A stretch of DNA of 64,000 nt from Rhynchopus euleeides (Eukaryota > Euglenozoa > Diplonemea > Diplonemida > Diplonemidae): assembly GCA_963210315.1 (NCBI GenBank), contig OY723263.1, positions 2,294,001-2,358,000 of the forward strand. The letters are read 5' to 3'. This document shows positions 41,025 to 51,771 of the stretch, in pieces. The notes below the pieces were generated by a model, which was given only the letters and a program-made list of their open reading frames with translations, did not search any database and was not told the DNA's origin. Numbering within the stretch: the stretch's first letter is position 1; each line of letters starts with the position of its first letter. The position numbers were made by a program, and so were the translations under genes.

Positions 41025-44000
41025 ATGATCGAAGAAGGCGCGCTTGTGTTCTACCATGACCCAGACGACAGCTGGACTGTCGGGAACGTCATGAAATGGG
41101 ATGGAAAGGTCGGGGAGTGCAAGGCTACCGAATCCGGGAAGGTCGTGGGGAAGCTTGTAGAGGACCAGATCACCATCGCACGTGAGGACATCCTGAACGA
41201 GGATAAAGACGACCTGATGGACTTGACGCTCCTCCACGATGCAACCATCCTGCGATCCCTGAAGCTGCGGTATATGCGTGATGTGATCTATACAAACATC
41301 GGCCCTATTGTCGTGGCGCTCAACCCCTTCAACTTCAAGATCCCTTGGTACACCGATGACAACATGCCGAAGTATCTTGCAGAGGGAGACCGTATCGAGA
41401 ACAACCTGCCGCATTCCTGGGCAGTGGCGCATAATACCTATCATGAGATGATTAACGACAGGCAGAATCAGTGCATTCTTGTTTCAGGGGAATCCGGTGC
41501 AGGGAAGACAGAGGCATCCAAGATTGTCATGAAGTACCTCGCCAACGTTTCGACGAAGGCGGGGACGCAGGAGCAGAAGGAGGCGGGTCTCAACGTCGGG
41601 AGGAAGATTAACATGACGTCCCCGCCGCTGGAGGCGTGGGGCAACGCGAAAACCGCGCGGAACGACAACTCGTCCCGGTTTGGTAAGTTCATGAAGGTGA
41701 GGTTTGACCACGAGGGTAACCTTGTGGGTGCCTTTGTCATCAAATACCTGCTGGAGAAGAGCCGCATCATCTCTGCAGGGCCTGGGGAGCGGTGCTACCA
41801 CTCGTTCTATCTGGCGGTGCGGGGGGGTGACAAGGGTGTGCTCAACCTGGGTAAGGACAGCGACTACCGCACCCTGATCTCGGGGAACTGCGTCAACAAC
41901 AAAGAGTTTGACACTGCAGAGGAGTACGACGAGGTGAAGGTGGCTCTCGGCGAGATTGGGCAGGAGCCGGAGGACATCATGTCGATGTGGAAAGTAGTGG
42001 CAGGCATCCTGCATCTGCAGAACGTCGACTTTGATCCCAATGGCGAGGGGTCCACCGTGATGGGCTCCACGCAGAGCCACCTCGACAACTGCATCGGGAT
42101 CTGGGGCTGCGACAAGGCTGTGATGGAGAAGGAGCTCTGCGTGTCGACATTTGTCATCGGGGGGTCCAACGTGGAGCGTCTCCTCTCGCCTGTGAAGGCG
42201 GCGGACTGCCGGGACTCGCTGTCGAAGCATCTCTACGACAACGAGTTCTCGAAGCTGATCGAGACGTGCAACAACCTGCTGGATGTGGGTGGCGACGGCA
42301 ACTGGGTAGGGCTCCTCGACATCTTCGGCTTTGAGGACTTCGAGGTCAACTCGTTTGAGCAGATCTGCATCAACCTTGCGAACGAGTCGCTGCAGCACCA
42401 CTACAACACTTACATCTTCCAGCGCGACATGGATGAGTGCCGTGCCGAAGGCATCGATGTCACATCTGTCGTGTTCCCCGACAACACACCCTGCCTCACC
42501 ATGGTGTGCGGCAAGGGGTCAATCATGGCACTTCTGGACGAGGAGTGCTCCCTGGGCTCCGGGACAGACGAGGGCTTCCTCGATAAGGTGATCGAACACC
42601 ACTCGCCCAACCCGTTCTTCGCTGTCAAGAAGCTGTCGAAGGGGTCGTTCATTGTGAAGCACTACGCAAAGGATGTGAACTATACCGTCTCAGGCTTCCT
42701 CGAGAAGAACCGGGACACGCTGAAGGACGCTTTTAAGATGATGATGCGTGACTCCCCCGACCCGTATATCAAGGGTATGCATTGGTGCCCTGCGTGAAGG
42801 TGAGGCACATCCCCCAACACACACACCACCAAACAGAGCTGTTGCCCGCACCGGATCTCGAAGCAAAGGGTCCTAAGATGACCGTCGGTGGCTTCTACAA
42901 ACAGCAGCTGAAGGAGTTGATGGACCTGATTAACTCCACCAACCCACACTGGATCAGGTATGCCGGTGAGCCGAGAGTGTGACCGGGGGGTTGGGTGGCC
43001 AACCCTCCGGGGTTCGTGTGCTTTCCCGCTTTGCCTTGCGAATATAACCACCTCCTGCACCCACAGATGCGTCAAGCCCCACCCCGCAAAGAAGCCCCTG
43101 CACTACGACGGTGTGTCAACCCTGGCACAGCTCAGCAGCTCGGGTGTCCTCGGCACGGTATGCCACTTCATGCTTCAACATTTCAACCTCTTCGCTTCCC
43201 ACAAATCACGTGTCGCGTCACGTGATGCATTCCCTTCAGGCCTTTCAGCCGTTCAGAAATGTGAACTATCTTCAATTGAAGGCCCTCACAAGAGGAAAAC
43301 AGTTCGACCAACAGTTTGCCACAGGCGAATGCCTTAGGCTGTGCTTCCACATTCTCACGTCCTACATTCCTCCGCCACCCGCCTCAGGTGCGCATCCGGA
43401 AAGCAGGCTTCCCTGTCCGCCTCCTGCACGACGAGTTCTACTGCAAATACAAAGTGCTCGCACCGGGCAGCGAACGCTCCCCTGCTAGCTGCGTCAAGAT
43501 TCTCGAGACGGCAGGCCTGCAGAAGGAGATGGCACAGATGGGCAAGACGAAGGTCTTCATGAAGGCAGAGGCCTTCCTCATGCTGGAGAAGAAGAAGAAG
43601 GAGGCGCTGCTCTCCTCTGCGGTGGTGGTGCAGGCCTGGTGCCGGGGCCTCGTGGCACTCGGGGGTGTGCGCAAGGAGATCCTCGCCTCCAGCCAGGATC
43701 AGCTGGACGCGATGCGCAAGCAGGTCCGGGCGGAGATGGAGGAGAAGCTGCGCCTCGAGGCTGAGGAGCGCGCCGCCAACGCAGAGCGCTACGCGCGTGA
43801 GGAGGAGGAGAAGCGGCAGCGCGAGCTGGCGGAGCGCGTGGCAAACGCATCCGGCGCGCTGCTGGGCGACGAGGAGGCTGCACGCACCCAAATCTCTGCA
43901 GAGGAGGACGAGGCCTGGGGTGCGCTGATGTCGCAGCAGCAGGCGGAGCAGGAGGGCCTCATGGCAGCCATGCAGCTCTGGCTCCTCGAGCGCGAGGAGG

Positions 44001-44967
44001 AGAAGTTCCGCGAGGCAATCGAGGACGAGGAGGAGGAGGCCTTCTTCGATGTGGCGTCCTACGGTATGGATAGAGGATCCCTCATCCCCCACCACCACCG
44101 CCACCACCACCCCCTCAGGTGCTGAGATGCAGCACTTCCTTGAGCTGGATCAGATGAAACAGAATGCGCACCAAGCCCTCGAGTCCAGCCGTGAGGAACG
44201 CATACGGCAGGACATCGAGCGGCGAGAACGCAACCGCAGCAAGGAGCGGAGCCTTGTGGAGCGCCTGGCGCTGCCCGGATCTCCGCAGCTCAACCAGGAT
44301 GCGCATGCGGAGCTGCTGAACTCGCAGGAGGCAGAGCTGCGGAGGCAGCTGGAGGACCGTTTGCTGGAGGAGATCGTGTCGCAGGGCAGCGCGGCAGGGT
44401 CGCCCACAGGGTCCCCTCTGGCGTATGTCCGCAAGCAGGCGCTGGTGTGCGTCATCCCCGCAGGGTCTGCCAAGGTGCTCAACAGCGGGCCCCTGGAGAT
44501 CCGCAACGCGCACCCGCGGGGGGTGGAGGTCGGTGACACGGTGTACGTCGCAGGGCGGCACACCTTCGGGCGGGTTGACAGCTTCGAGCCAGGGCAGGGG
44601 CATCAGTTCTGTGTGGTGTTCCCAGACGGCGATCAGCAGTGGTGCGATCTGACAGATCTTTATGAGCACGGCCCGCACACGTCAGAAGGGTATGCAGGGG
44701 TTGGGTGATGATGTGTGAGCCCTCACAACACCACCGCACCATACCACACCACACCACCTGTGTGCAGGTTCTACATTGTCACGAGTCCCACCCAGCGGGT
44801 GCCCTCTTCGAGCTTTGGTGCGGAGCCCTCTGCGTTCGGCGGTGTCTTTCCTGAACCCATCTCGCCGGTATGCCCGAATTGAGGTTGTGTGTCTCCCACG
44901 CCATTTGCACCAACAGGCATTATCGTCGTCGCCGAGTCTGAACAACAGTCGGTTTGGGGTGCAGTAG
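41025..44967 (+). CDS. Unconventional myosin heavy chain
   Basis: Seven exons: 41025-42774, 42837-42957, 43067-43157, 43388-44063, 44119-44689, 44768-44867 and 44917-44967. The joined product is about 1,119 residues. An SH3-like N-terminus (ALVFYHDPDDSWTVGNVMKW) leads into the motor. P-loop GESGAGKT lies at about 155, switch I NDNSSRFGKF at about 213 and switch II DIFGFEDFEVNSFEQ at about 432. The exon joins then restore the actin-binding/SH region (HWIRCVKPHP, GVLGTVRIRKAGFPVRLL), which confirms the splicing. A single IQ-like segment (VVVQAWCRGLVALGGV) is followed by a charged coiled coil (about 740-960). A small Tudor- or SH3-like tail module follows (VGDTVYVAGRHTFGRVDSFE, with DGDQQWCDL), then a Ser-rich end. 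No MyTH4, FERM or PH domain is seen. The class is unclear. It is an actin-based, ATP-driven motor. Confidence 0.9.
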
Positions 44968-47120
44968 CCTGTGGGCCAAAACACCTCTTGTGGCCTCCGC
45001 AAACAACAGGCCGAGGCTTGTGGTGTTGCAGGAGGGGTGGGGTGGGGTTGGTGATGGACAACACATCAGCTGTGCCAGCGCACGCCGAGCCCGGAAGCTG
45101 AGGCGCGTCTCAAGGCAGCTGTGTTTGGTCATGGCTTTGGGGGCCGTTCGTTTACGTTCGCCTCCGGAGTGCTGTTGGATCGATGCGTTCCATCCCAAGG
45201 GGAGTACGATGTCCCACCCCCCACGCGCCACGCCCTCCAATTGATTGTGGGAATGGCTTCTGCTCCATATTCACAGCCCAAATCGTCAGGCCAGGGTTTT
45301 GAGAGATATGCATCCATGTTTTGACGCCCAATCAACTGATTGATTAGTCATCGAAACGGATCCATTGAAACCGGCACCGCTCCCAGGCCGCCTCGTCTCA
45401 CTCTGTTGGAAGACCCTGCCCAGCCTGAAGGAACCCTTCTTGGTGTTTCTCATTGCCCCTCGCGCTGTGTGGCATTCTGATGTGGATCAACCGTTGGCAG
45501 GGTGTGATGCCCCCCCATGGCATGTGCTGGCGCCCTGCTCGTCTCACCAAGATGGCAAAGGGCGTGCCACACCCGATACCTTTTGTTTTGAGTTGACCAA
45601 CAGAGGGTGCCAAGTCTTTGCGGAACACCTCCGCGGGAGGGGGTACTGCAAGGCGGCTGGGGTGTGGTGTTTGAGGTGCAGCTTAACCGAACTGAATATA
45701 GCCGGAGGGAAGAAGATACATCATTTTTTTTTGAATTCAAAGATTAAAAAAAACATCTGTTGCGTAAGGAACCCCCGAGGCGTTGCTTTTGTCTTTTGCG
45801 GGTTTTGACCACGCAGCGGGGGCCAGAGAGTGCCTGTTTGCGGGCCCCTTCCCCCCTCCCCGTGTTGGGCAGGACCGCCGCACATGCCCCTGGCTCACTG
45901 CGCAACTCTCACAAAGTCAAGCAAGTCCTGTATATTATCGTTGCCTCCTTCAAGAGCTGGGCTGGCACCGCATCCGAGCATCGCCCTGCCATCAACACAA
46001 CACGTGTGGCATGAGTTCTGCATGCTGTCATGCGCCTTCCATTGTAAAGAATTTCAGCACGCCAGTGCATGCCGCCCGCAGTCTTTCCATCTGCCCTTGC
46101 CACCCCCTGCGTGTGGGGTGAGGGCGTGGGGGGGGGGGGGGGGAGGGAGACGAAAAATGATACCAATTTTTTGTACCCCCTCTCCCCCCCTTCAAACAAA
46201 ATATCGGTATCTGTTGTGCACGTCACTGCCCTGCTCGTCTCACACGTCAGGGCTGCGTCGTTGCCGGTGCCTGCCAGCGCATGTGGAGCAGGATGCCGCA
46301 TGCTGCTGGCATGCCTGGCAGGACCCTCCGCAGTGCGAGAATCTATTAAATCCCCAATCTTGTTTTCGTTGATGCGTGTCACTCTCTGTGTTGACCACAT
46401 CGACAGGAAAAAAAAGGTCGAAGGGGGGATTTGCCAAGAGGCACGGGTTGTATCTCAAACTGCCGTTGTCTCGACGCCGATTTTTTTTGGGCTTTCTCGG
46501 ATGAGGCTGTCCGTGGACACAGCCCTGGATATGGGTCCGGCAGTCCAGGCGTGATGACACACCCTCCCTGCCCCCTCCCACTCCCGCAGAAGATGTGGAT
46601 TTCGTTGTTCTCGGCGTGACTGCGGCTCCTCGCGATTTTCGGAAGGGCATCAGTGCGACCGAACGAAACCCCGCGCATCAACATTCCGGCACCCTAAGGC
46701 AGTGCCTTGCTGTAGGGGGGGCAGAGGGGGTGCGGGGCGACACAGAGTAAAGGTTGCCAGCAGAACAAGGCACCGGCAGACCGGAGAGAAATAACGTGGG
46801 TGGGTGGGGGTGGGACTGTGCGCCTTGCGTTGTCTACGTCACTTCCTAATTATGGGGTGAGGGGCAAGGGGGGGAGGGGGGGGGGTAGGCGGTGAGTTTC
46901 TCAGAAGGCAAAACGCGGCACAACACTGTCCAGTGCGGTCGCATGCAGCCCCAAGCACCCCGCCCCTGCATATTTCTGGGATGATGTGCGGAAAGGTGTT
47001 ATCTGCTTCGCTGTATTCTTGCACAATGTTGCCGTGAGGGGTTTGCTCTCAGGTGGGGGCACTTCACTTAGAGAACGCACCGCCGAAACCACAGGTCGAG
47101 CGCCGTCCTGCTGCGGCGGG
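44968..47120. other. Intergenic region, 2.15 kb
   Basis: No gene is seen. It has G-runs (46128-46144, 46865-46885), an A/T-rich patch (45725-45755) and no repeat of the families noted elsewhere. The acceptor for the WD40 gene is likely GAAACCACAG, about 28 nt before ATG 47121. Confidence 0.55.
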
Positions 47121-49321
47121 ATGGTGACTCTCGCAGAAGCTCAGGATGCCCTTGACAGGGCACCGCCACTGTTCCCAAGGCCTTACGTCAGCCCTCTGGC
47201 CCTGCTGCGGCAGGAGAAGGACACATCTCTGAATCGCAAAGTATCGCTCAGCCTGCTCGGCGGGTTCCGTGCGGAGTCCTCGTCCCGGCAGCTCGGCAGG
47301 CCGGGCGTGGCATGTAAGGTTGTCGTCACCCTGGCCGGTGCTGTGGTGGCGTGGGTTGTGAAGACCATTAAAGCAAGGCGCCAGTCGTCACTTGCGCCCT
47401 CCTCCGACGGCCCGTTCGCTTCCGGGCGCCGCAAGAGCTGCAGACTCAGCGCAATACCTGGCCCAAAGAGTCCCCTGGGGAAGGACAGCCAGGGGCGGTC
47501 ATCAGCGTTTAGCAGCCAGGCAACACGGACATCCCAGCCCACCGTCAGCCAGTCAGGGGCGCGGTCATCACTGCCCCCTACCACGGCGGGACCGCGGTCA
47601 CCCACCACACCCCATGAGTCGCAGCCGTCTCTTCCCGATTCACATCGGCTATCCCAGGCGAGCAACAGCGAGATCGTGGCAGCAGCGTTACCGTGTGCCT
47701 TTGCCTTCGGTGACTTCCTCGGTGGTGAACCAGCAGAGGACGAGGACCTGGAGATGGGACGTATGTTGCATAGTGCTTTGTGCTGCCACACCCACCTTGC
47801 CTACAGAGGACCTGCTGATCAACGACCTCGTGGACCATGAATCGTTCTCCTACGGCGATGTTCAGATCCACCGCAGGCGATCGAGCCCAGCGATGGAGTC
47901 ACACATCAGGCGCTTGTCGAGCTTCTCGGAGGTGAGTGAAGAGCAGGACAGTGTGTTCGCTTTTTCTGACTTTGCAGTGGCGATGGAGAACTGCCTCGAT
48001 GACGATATCCGGGATGAGTACAACTCGCGGCACAGTGAGGATGACAAGGGCGAAGACGCCGAGATGTTCTTCTTTGGGGACTTTGCTGTTGGTGCCCCAG
48101 CACCAACGCCTGACTCGAAACCCAGACCCTCAGCAAAGAGCGAGGGCACGTCTGGGGGTTTGGCAGCAAACAATCAGGCCGTTCCCAATATCTCCATGCG
48201 CAAGCCCGTGACCAGTGCAGCAAAGCGGCGCCAGCAGGAAGAGAGATTGCACAAATTTTCGTCGAAGTTCTTACCGGGTCTTTTCGCACGCGTGAAGTGC
48301 CTTGCTATCTCGAACACCGAGCGCCTTGTCATCACATCGTCGTGCAAGTCCACCACTGTTGTTGGGATGACTTTCTACGGCGAGGAGGTCCAGCGTTACA
48401 TCGGCCATCAGGAGATCGTCACCAGCACCATGATCTCCAACGACGACAAGTTCCTGGCGACAACATCCCGGGACAACATGCTGATTGTGTGGGACCTGGC
48501 AACAGCGCGGCAGCTGTCCTCCTTCCAGCATCCTAAGGTATGCCAGGTGTCTCCAGGTGTCGGTTGTCTTTGCCCTGTACATCGTGTTTTATTATCCACA
48601 CAGATCGTTACGAGCTGCACCTTCAGCAAGAACGGCCACTACATTGTGACAGGGTGTCAAGACTGGCAGTATGTCCTGCACCGCTATCACTCGCACAACG
48701 ATACTCCCCTGCAGGTGCCGCCTCTTCAGTGTTCGTGGGAAACGTGCGAAGGACAGCATTGTCACCTTCCGCGAACACACCAGTGTGGTCACTGGCGTCT
48801 GTTTCGAGATGCATGGCGAGTCGGTTGTGAGTGCTTCCGCGGACACGACCGTGAAGATCTGGAACGCTGCTGTGGGAAAGCATCTGGCCACACTCTCTGG
48901 CCACCGTGGCACTGTGCTCTCGGCACAGATTGCACCTTCAGGGAAGTTGATACTGTCAAACGACGCACAGGAAGTGAGGTTGTGGTCGTGGGACCCCGAG
49001 TCCGGGAGCAGTGCTTGCCTCGCCTGTCTCCCGGCCAACCCGGAGACGTACTGGACACTGTCCACGTTCTGCCCTGGGATCTTGGGGAATTTCTTCTTCG
49101 TCGCGATCACCAACACATCGAAAAACGGGACTCTCTGTTTCTTCGAGGTGCAGGAGTGCAAGGTGTCCGGCAAGGACACACCTGCTTATCTCACCATCCC
49201 TGTTCGCGCACCTGTTCACGCACTGACCCGAAGTCGGCGCAACGTACTCGTGTACGGCGACCTGCACGGGAACGTCTACGTAACTTTACTAAACCATGCT
49301 ATGGAACACTACACACCATGA
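47121..49321 (+). CDS. WD40-repeat protein with repeated F-x-F-[GS]-D-F motifs
   Basis: Exons 47121-47760, 47807-48537, 48604-48668 and 48715-49321. The donors are GTATGT, GTATGC and GTATGT. The product is about 680 residues. The first 390 residues are largely disordered and Ser-rich, but contain three acidic, aromatic motifs: FAFGDFLGGE, FAFSDFAVAM and FFFGDFAVGA. The C-terminal half has WD40 blades with the usual GH..WD pattern: IVTSTMISNDDKFLATTSRD followed by NMLIVWDL, SCTFSKNGHYIVTGCQDW, VVSASADTTVKIWN and SGHRGTVLSAQIAPSGKLIL. WD40 propellers are interaction platforms. The order resembles the terminal propeller of BEACH proteins, but no BEACH domain is present. The aromatic motifs are probably short docking motifs for a partner. 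The joins restore blade 3, which supports the splicing. Confidence 0.8.
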
Positions 49322-49552
49322 CAATTGTACCCACCACGCATCGCATGTGCTTCTGTCGTTGCACGGCGTGCGCTGTGGCAGGTATTCATTTACAACAGAC
49401 TGAGCTGCAGCCCCCTGCCCCCTGGCCCCTGGCCCCGCCTCCTCGACACCACTCGCACCCGATGTCTCTCCCTCTTGCACCCTGTGTCGGCTTTCGCACC
49501 CACCCAACATCAACAACCAGACGGGCACTCCGCCCGTGATACACCTGCGACG
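49322..49552. other. Spacer between WD40 and coiled-coil genes
   Basis: 231 bp, pyrimidine-rich (CCCCCTGCCCCCTGGCCCCT near 49413). It ends with CATCAACAACCAG, a likely acceptor 32 nt before ATG 49553. Confidence 0.55.
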
Positions 49553-51458
49553 ATGCCTCTGCAGCAACGGCCGTGGGTGTCGCCCCCCTCCACGGGGAAG
49601 AGGTCGCGCGCCACGACTGAAATGCGCACACCGCCCTCCGCAAGGGGCAGCAGAGACATGCTGCACGAGGTCGACGATGTCGGGCGGCTGCAGTCCCTCC
49701 TGCAGGAGAAGGTGTGAAGTTTGCCTCCGCCCTTCCCCCCACCCCCCTCCCCTTCAGATCGAGGAGAACGAGCAGCTCGTCGACTACATGATGACCCTGG
49801 AGAAGGGCGACACCGACGACCAGCACACATCAGAGGTATGAAAGAATGATTGCCCACCGCTACAGTGTTTCTGCCCAACCCTGACAACGCGGGAGGTGTT
49901 GGGAGGGTGCAGAGAGGGACTGACGAACCGCCAGCCTCTATCTTGGCCTGCCAACCCAATGAGGTGCAGACCTCTGGCCCCCCCCCACCGCTGCTATGTC
50001 CTCTTCCAAGCAGGAGGGGATACTGTGCCTGTGTGAGATGCTGTCCCTCACCCTTTGCCATCCTCCTCCTCCCTTCAGATCGCCGAGCTGAAGCAGCGCC
50101 TTGCGCATAGCGAGGATGAAGTGCAGCAGCTGAAGGTGTGCCACGGCTGTCCCCACTCTCCCACCGCATCCACATGGCAGAACGTGCAGCAGGGCGGCGG
50201 CGACGAGGCGAAGTTGTCCGAAGCTCAGGAAGAGCTTGGGAACCTTCGGTGTGAAACGGTGCAGCTTCGCAAGAAGCTCACCGAGTATGAAGGCATGATG
50301 CACACGGCACAGCATGAGGCGCGCCTGCAGCAGGAGGAGCTGCAGCGTGCACGCGCAGAGCTGGAGAAGACGCGTGAGAGGGCGGACCTCTGGCAGAGCA
50401 CGGCAGAAGCCGAGACTCGTGCCTCAGGCGCTCTGCGCACAGAGCTGCACACGGCACGCAACCACGGCGAACAGCCTCGCATAGATGCGATGCGCAGCGA
50501 GCTCGCCGCACTGCGGGGCGAGGTGGAGCGCCAGCAGAAGCAGATCAAGCGCAGCAAGACGCCGGAGGAGGTGATCCGCATCACGCACGAGCGTGACACG
50601 CTGCGGCATGTGGTGGAGAAGCAGCGCCAGTGCCTTGCGGACCTGTCGCACAAGCCGCCCCATGCAGCCCCGCCCCGCCCGCCGGCTGCGGGGCTGCCGC
50701 CGCTGCCGAAGGGGTCGCCCCCTGTGGCGCCTGCCCCTTCGCGCCTGGAGCCGTTCAAAGAAGACGACGGCTGCAGCACCGACTGGGGCATGCAGGGTGA
50801 GCTGCGCATGGACCTGCGGTCTGAGGCACCCTCGCGTGGGAGCGGGACGGAGACACCAGGGCTGCCGTGCATGCCTGGGTCTCAGTCTGTTTCGGAGTCC
50901 CCGATGCTGCGTCACTCCAGCGCGCCGACTTCAGAGCTGAGCAGGTCGCGTGGGAGTAGCACTGTCAGGGGGGCCAGCGGCAGCACGGCACGCGGGGCCA
51001 GTGGCAGTGTGCATGTGTCGGACCAAAGCTCCGAGACAGCTCCGGCCTTCAGCATCTCCCCGACACCGTCGATGTGCTCCACCTTCCTGCCGTTGGATGC
51101 CACGCGGGTGCGGCGTGAGGATTCGCAGACCCTGTCTGTGTCGCCGCGGCCAGGGCACATGCATCTGCAGGCTGGGCATTCTTATGCGGCACAGGCCGAG
51201 CGGCGGTACTTCCAGCAGCGGCGAAGGTCTGCGTCGTCTGGATCGTCGGGCTGTTCGCTGCCTTTGACGATGCCTCATTCTCACGGTTCTGACATGGCGC
51301 GGCGTCACAGTGCTTCTACACGGACAACGTCGCCTGCAGCAAGCGCAAGGCGTCTGTCCAGCCCTAGAGCAGGGAAGGAGCGTGCTCGTGGCCCGCATCA
51401 CCTCTCCAACCCTCGCGCCCGTGCGTACGCACCGCTCGTGTTCTCGATAGACCAGTAG
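49553..51458 (+). CDS. Coiled-coil protein with Ser/Pro-rich C-terminus
   Basis: Exons 49553-49711, 49758-49835 and 50079-51458. The first donor is GTGTGA, the only clear exception to GTATG in this window; the second is GTATGA. The first exon encodes a basic leader and the start of a helix (LHEVDDVGRLQSLLQEK). Residues about 55-260 form a long coiled coil (IEENEQLVDYMMTLEK, LEKTRERADLWQSTAEAETR). The rest is Pro- and Ser-rich with low complexity. A 45-bp stretch at 50136-50180 (GTGTGCC to GGCAG) could be one more intron, in frame. After the stop, an acceptor near 51600 followed by VSPRGAPSPPSPVPMYFNRR suggests an alternative last exon. A cytoskeletal or centrosomal role is possible but not shown. 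Confidence 0.65.
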
Positions 51459-51771
51459 CAACAATCGTCTCTGACGCAATAGATGGGCCTGCGCCCAGTG
51501 TCAGCAGCTCGGCGGGAATCCGTCAGAGCAACGTGTCTCATTCTTCGCTTTTTCTCTCCTCTTGTACCCTCCGTGCATTCATCCGTTTGGATCCTTCAGG
51601 TGTCGCCCCGTGGCGCGCCTTCTCCTCCTTCCCCTGTACCTATGTACTTCAACCGCCGCAGCAGCATGGGTAGAATTGACATCAGCTCGCAGCTGCGCCC
51701 CATGACCCGCCTTCCCTTGCCACGTGCCTGTTTGTGTCCGCCTCCACTATCACGACCACCACCAGGCTGAG
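51459..51771. other. Spacer with possible extra exon
   Basis: After GGATCCTTCAG (ending about 51599) the frame reads VSPRGAPSPPSPVPMYFNRR and then SSMGRIDISSQL. It could be an alternative last exon of the upstream gene, using a GTGTTC donor near 51440. The end, CACGACCACCACCAG, is the acceptor for the next gene. Confidence 0.35.

Noticed and set aside
47121-49321. BEACH/neurobeachin protein
   Set aside because: The propeller resembles that at the end of BEACH proteins, but there is no BEACH or PH-BEACH sequence upstream, only disordered DNA-encoded Ser-rich sequence.
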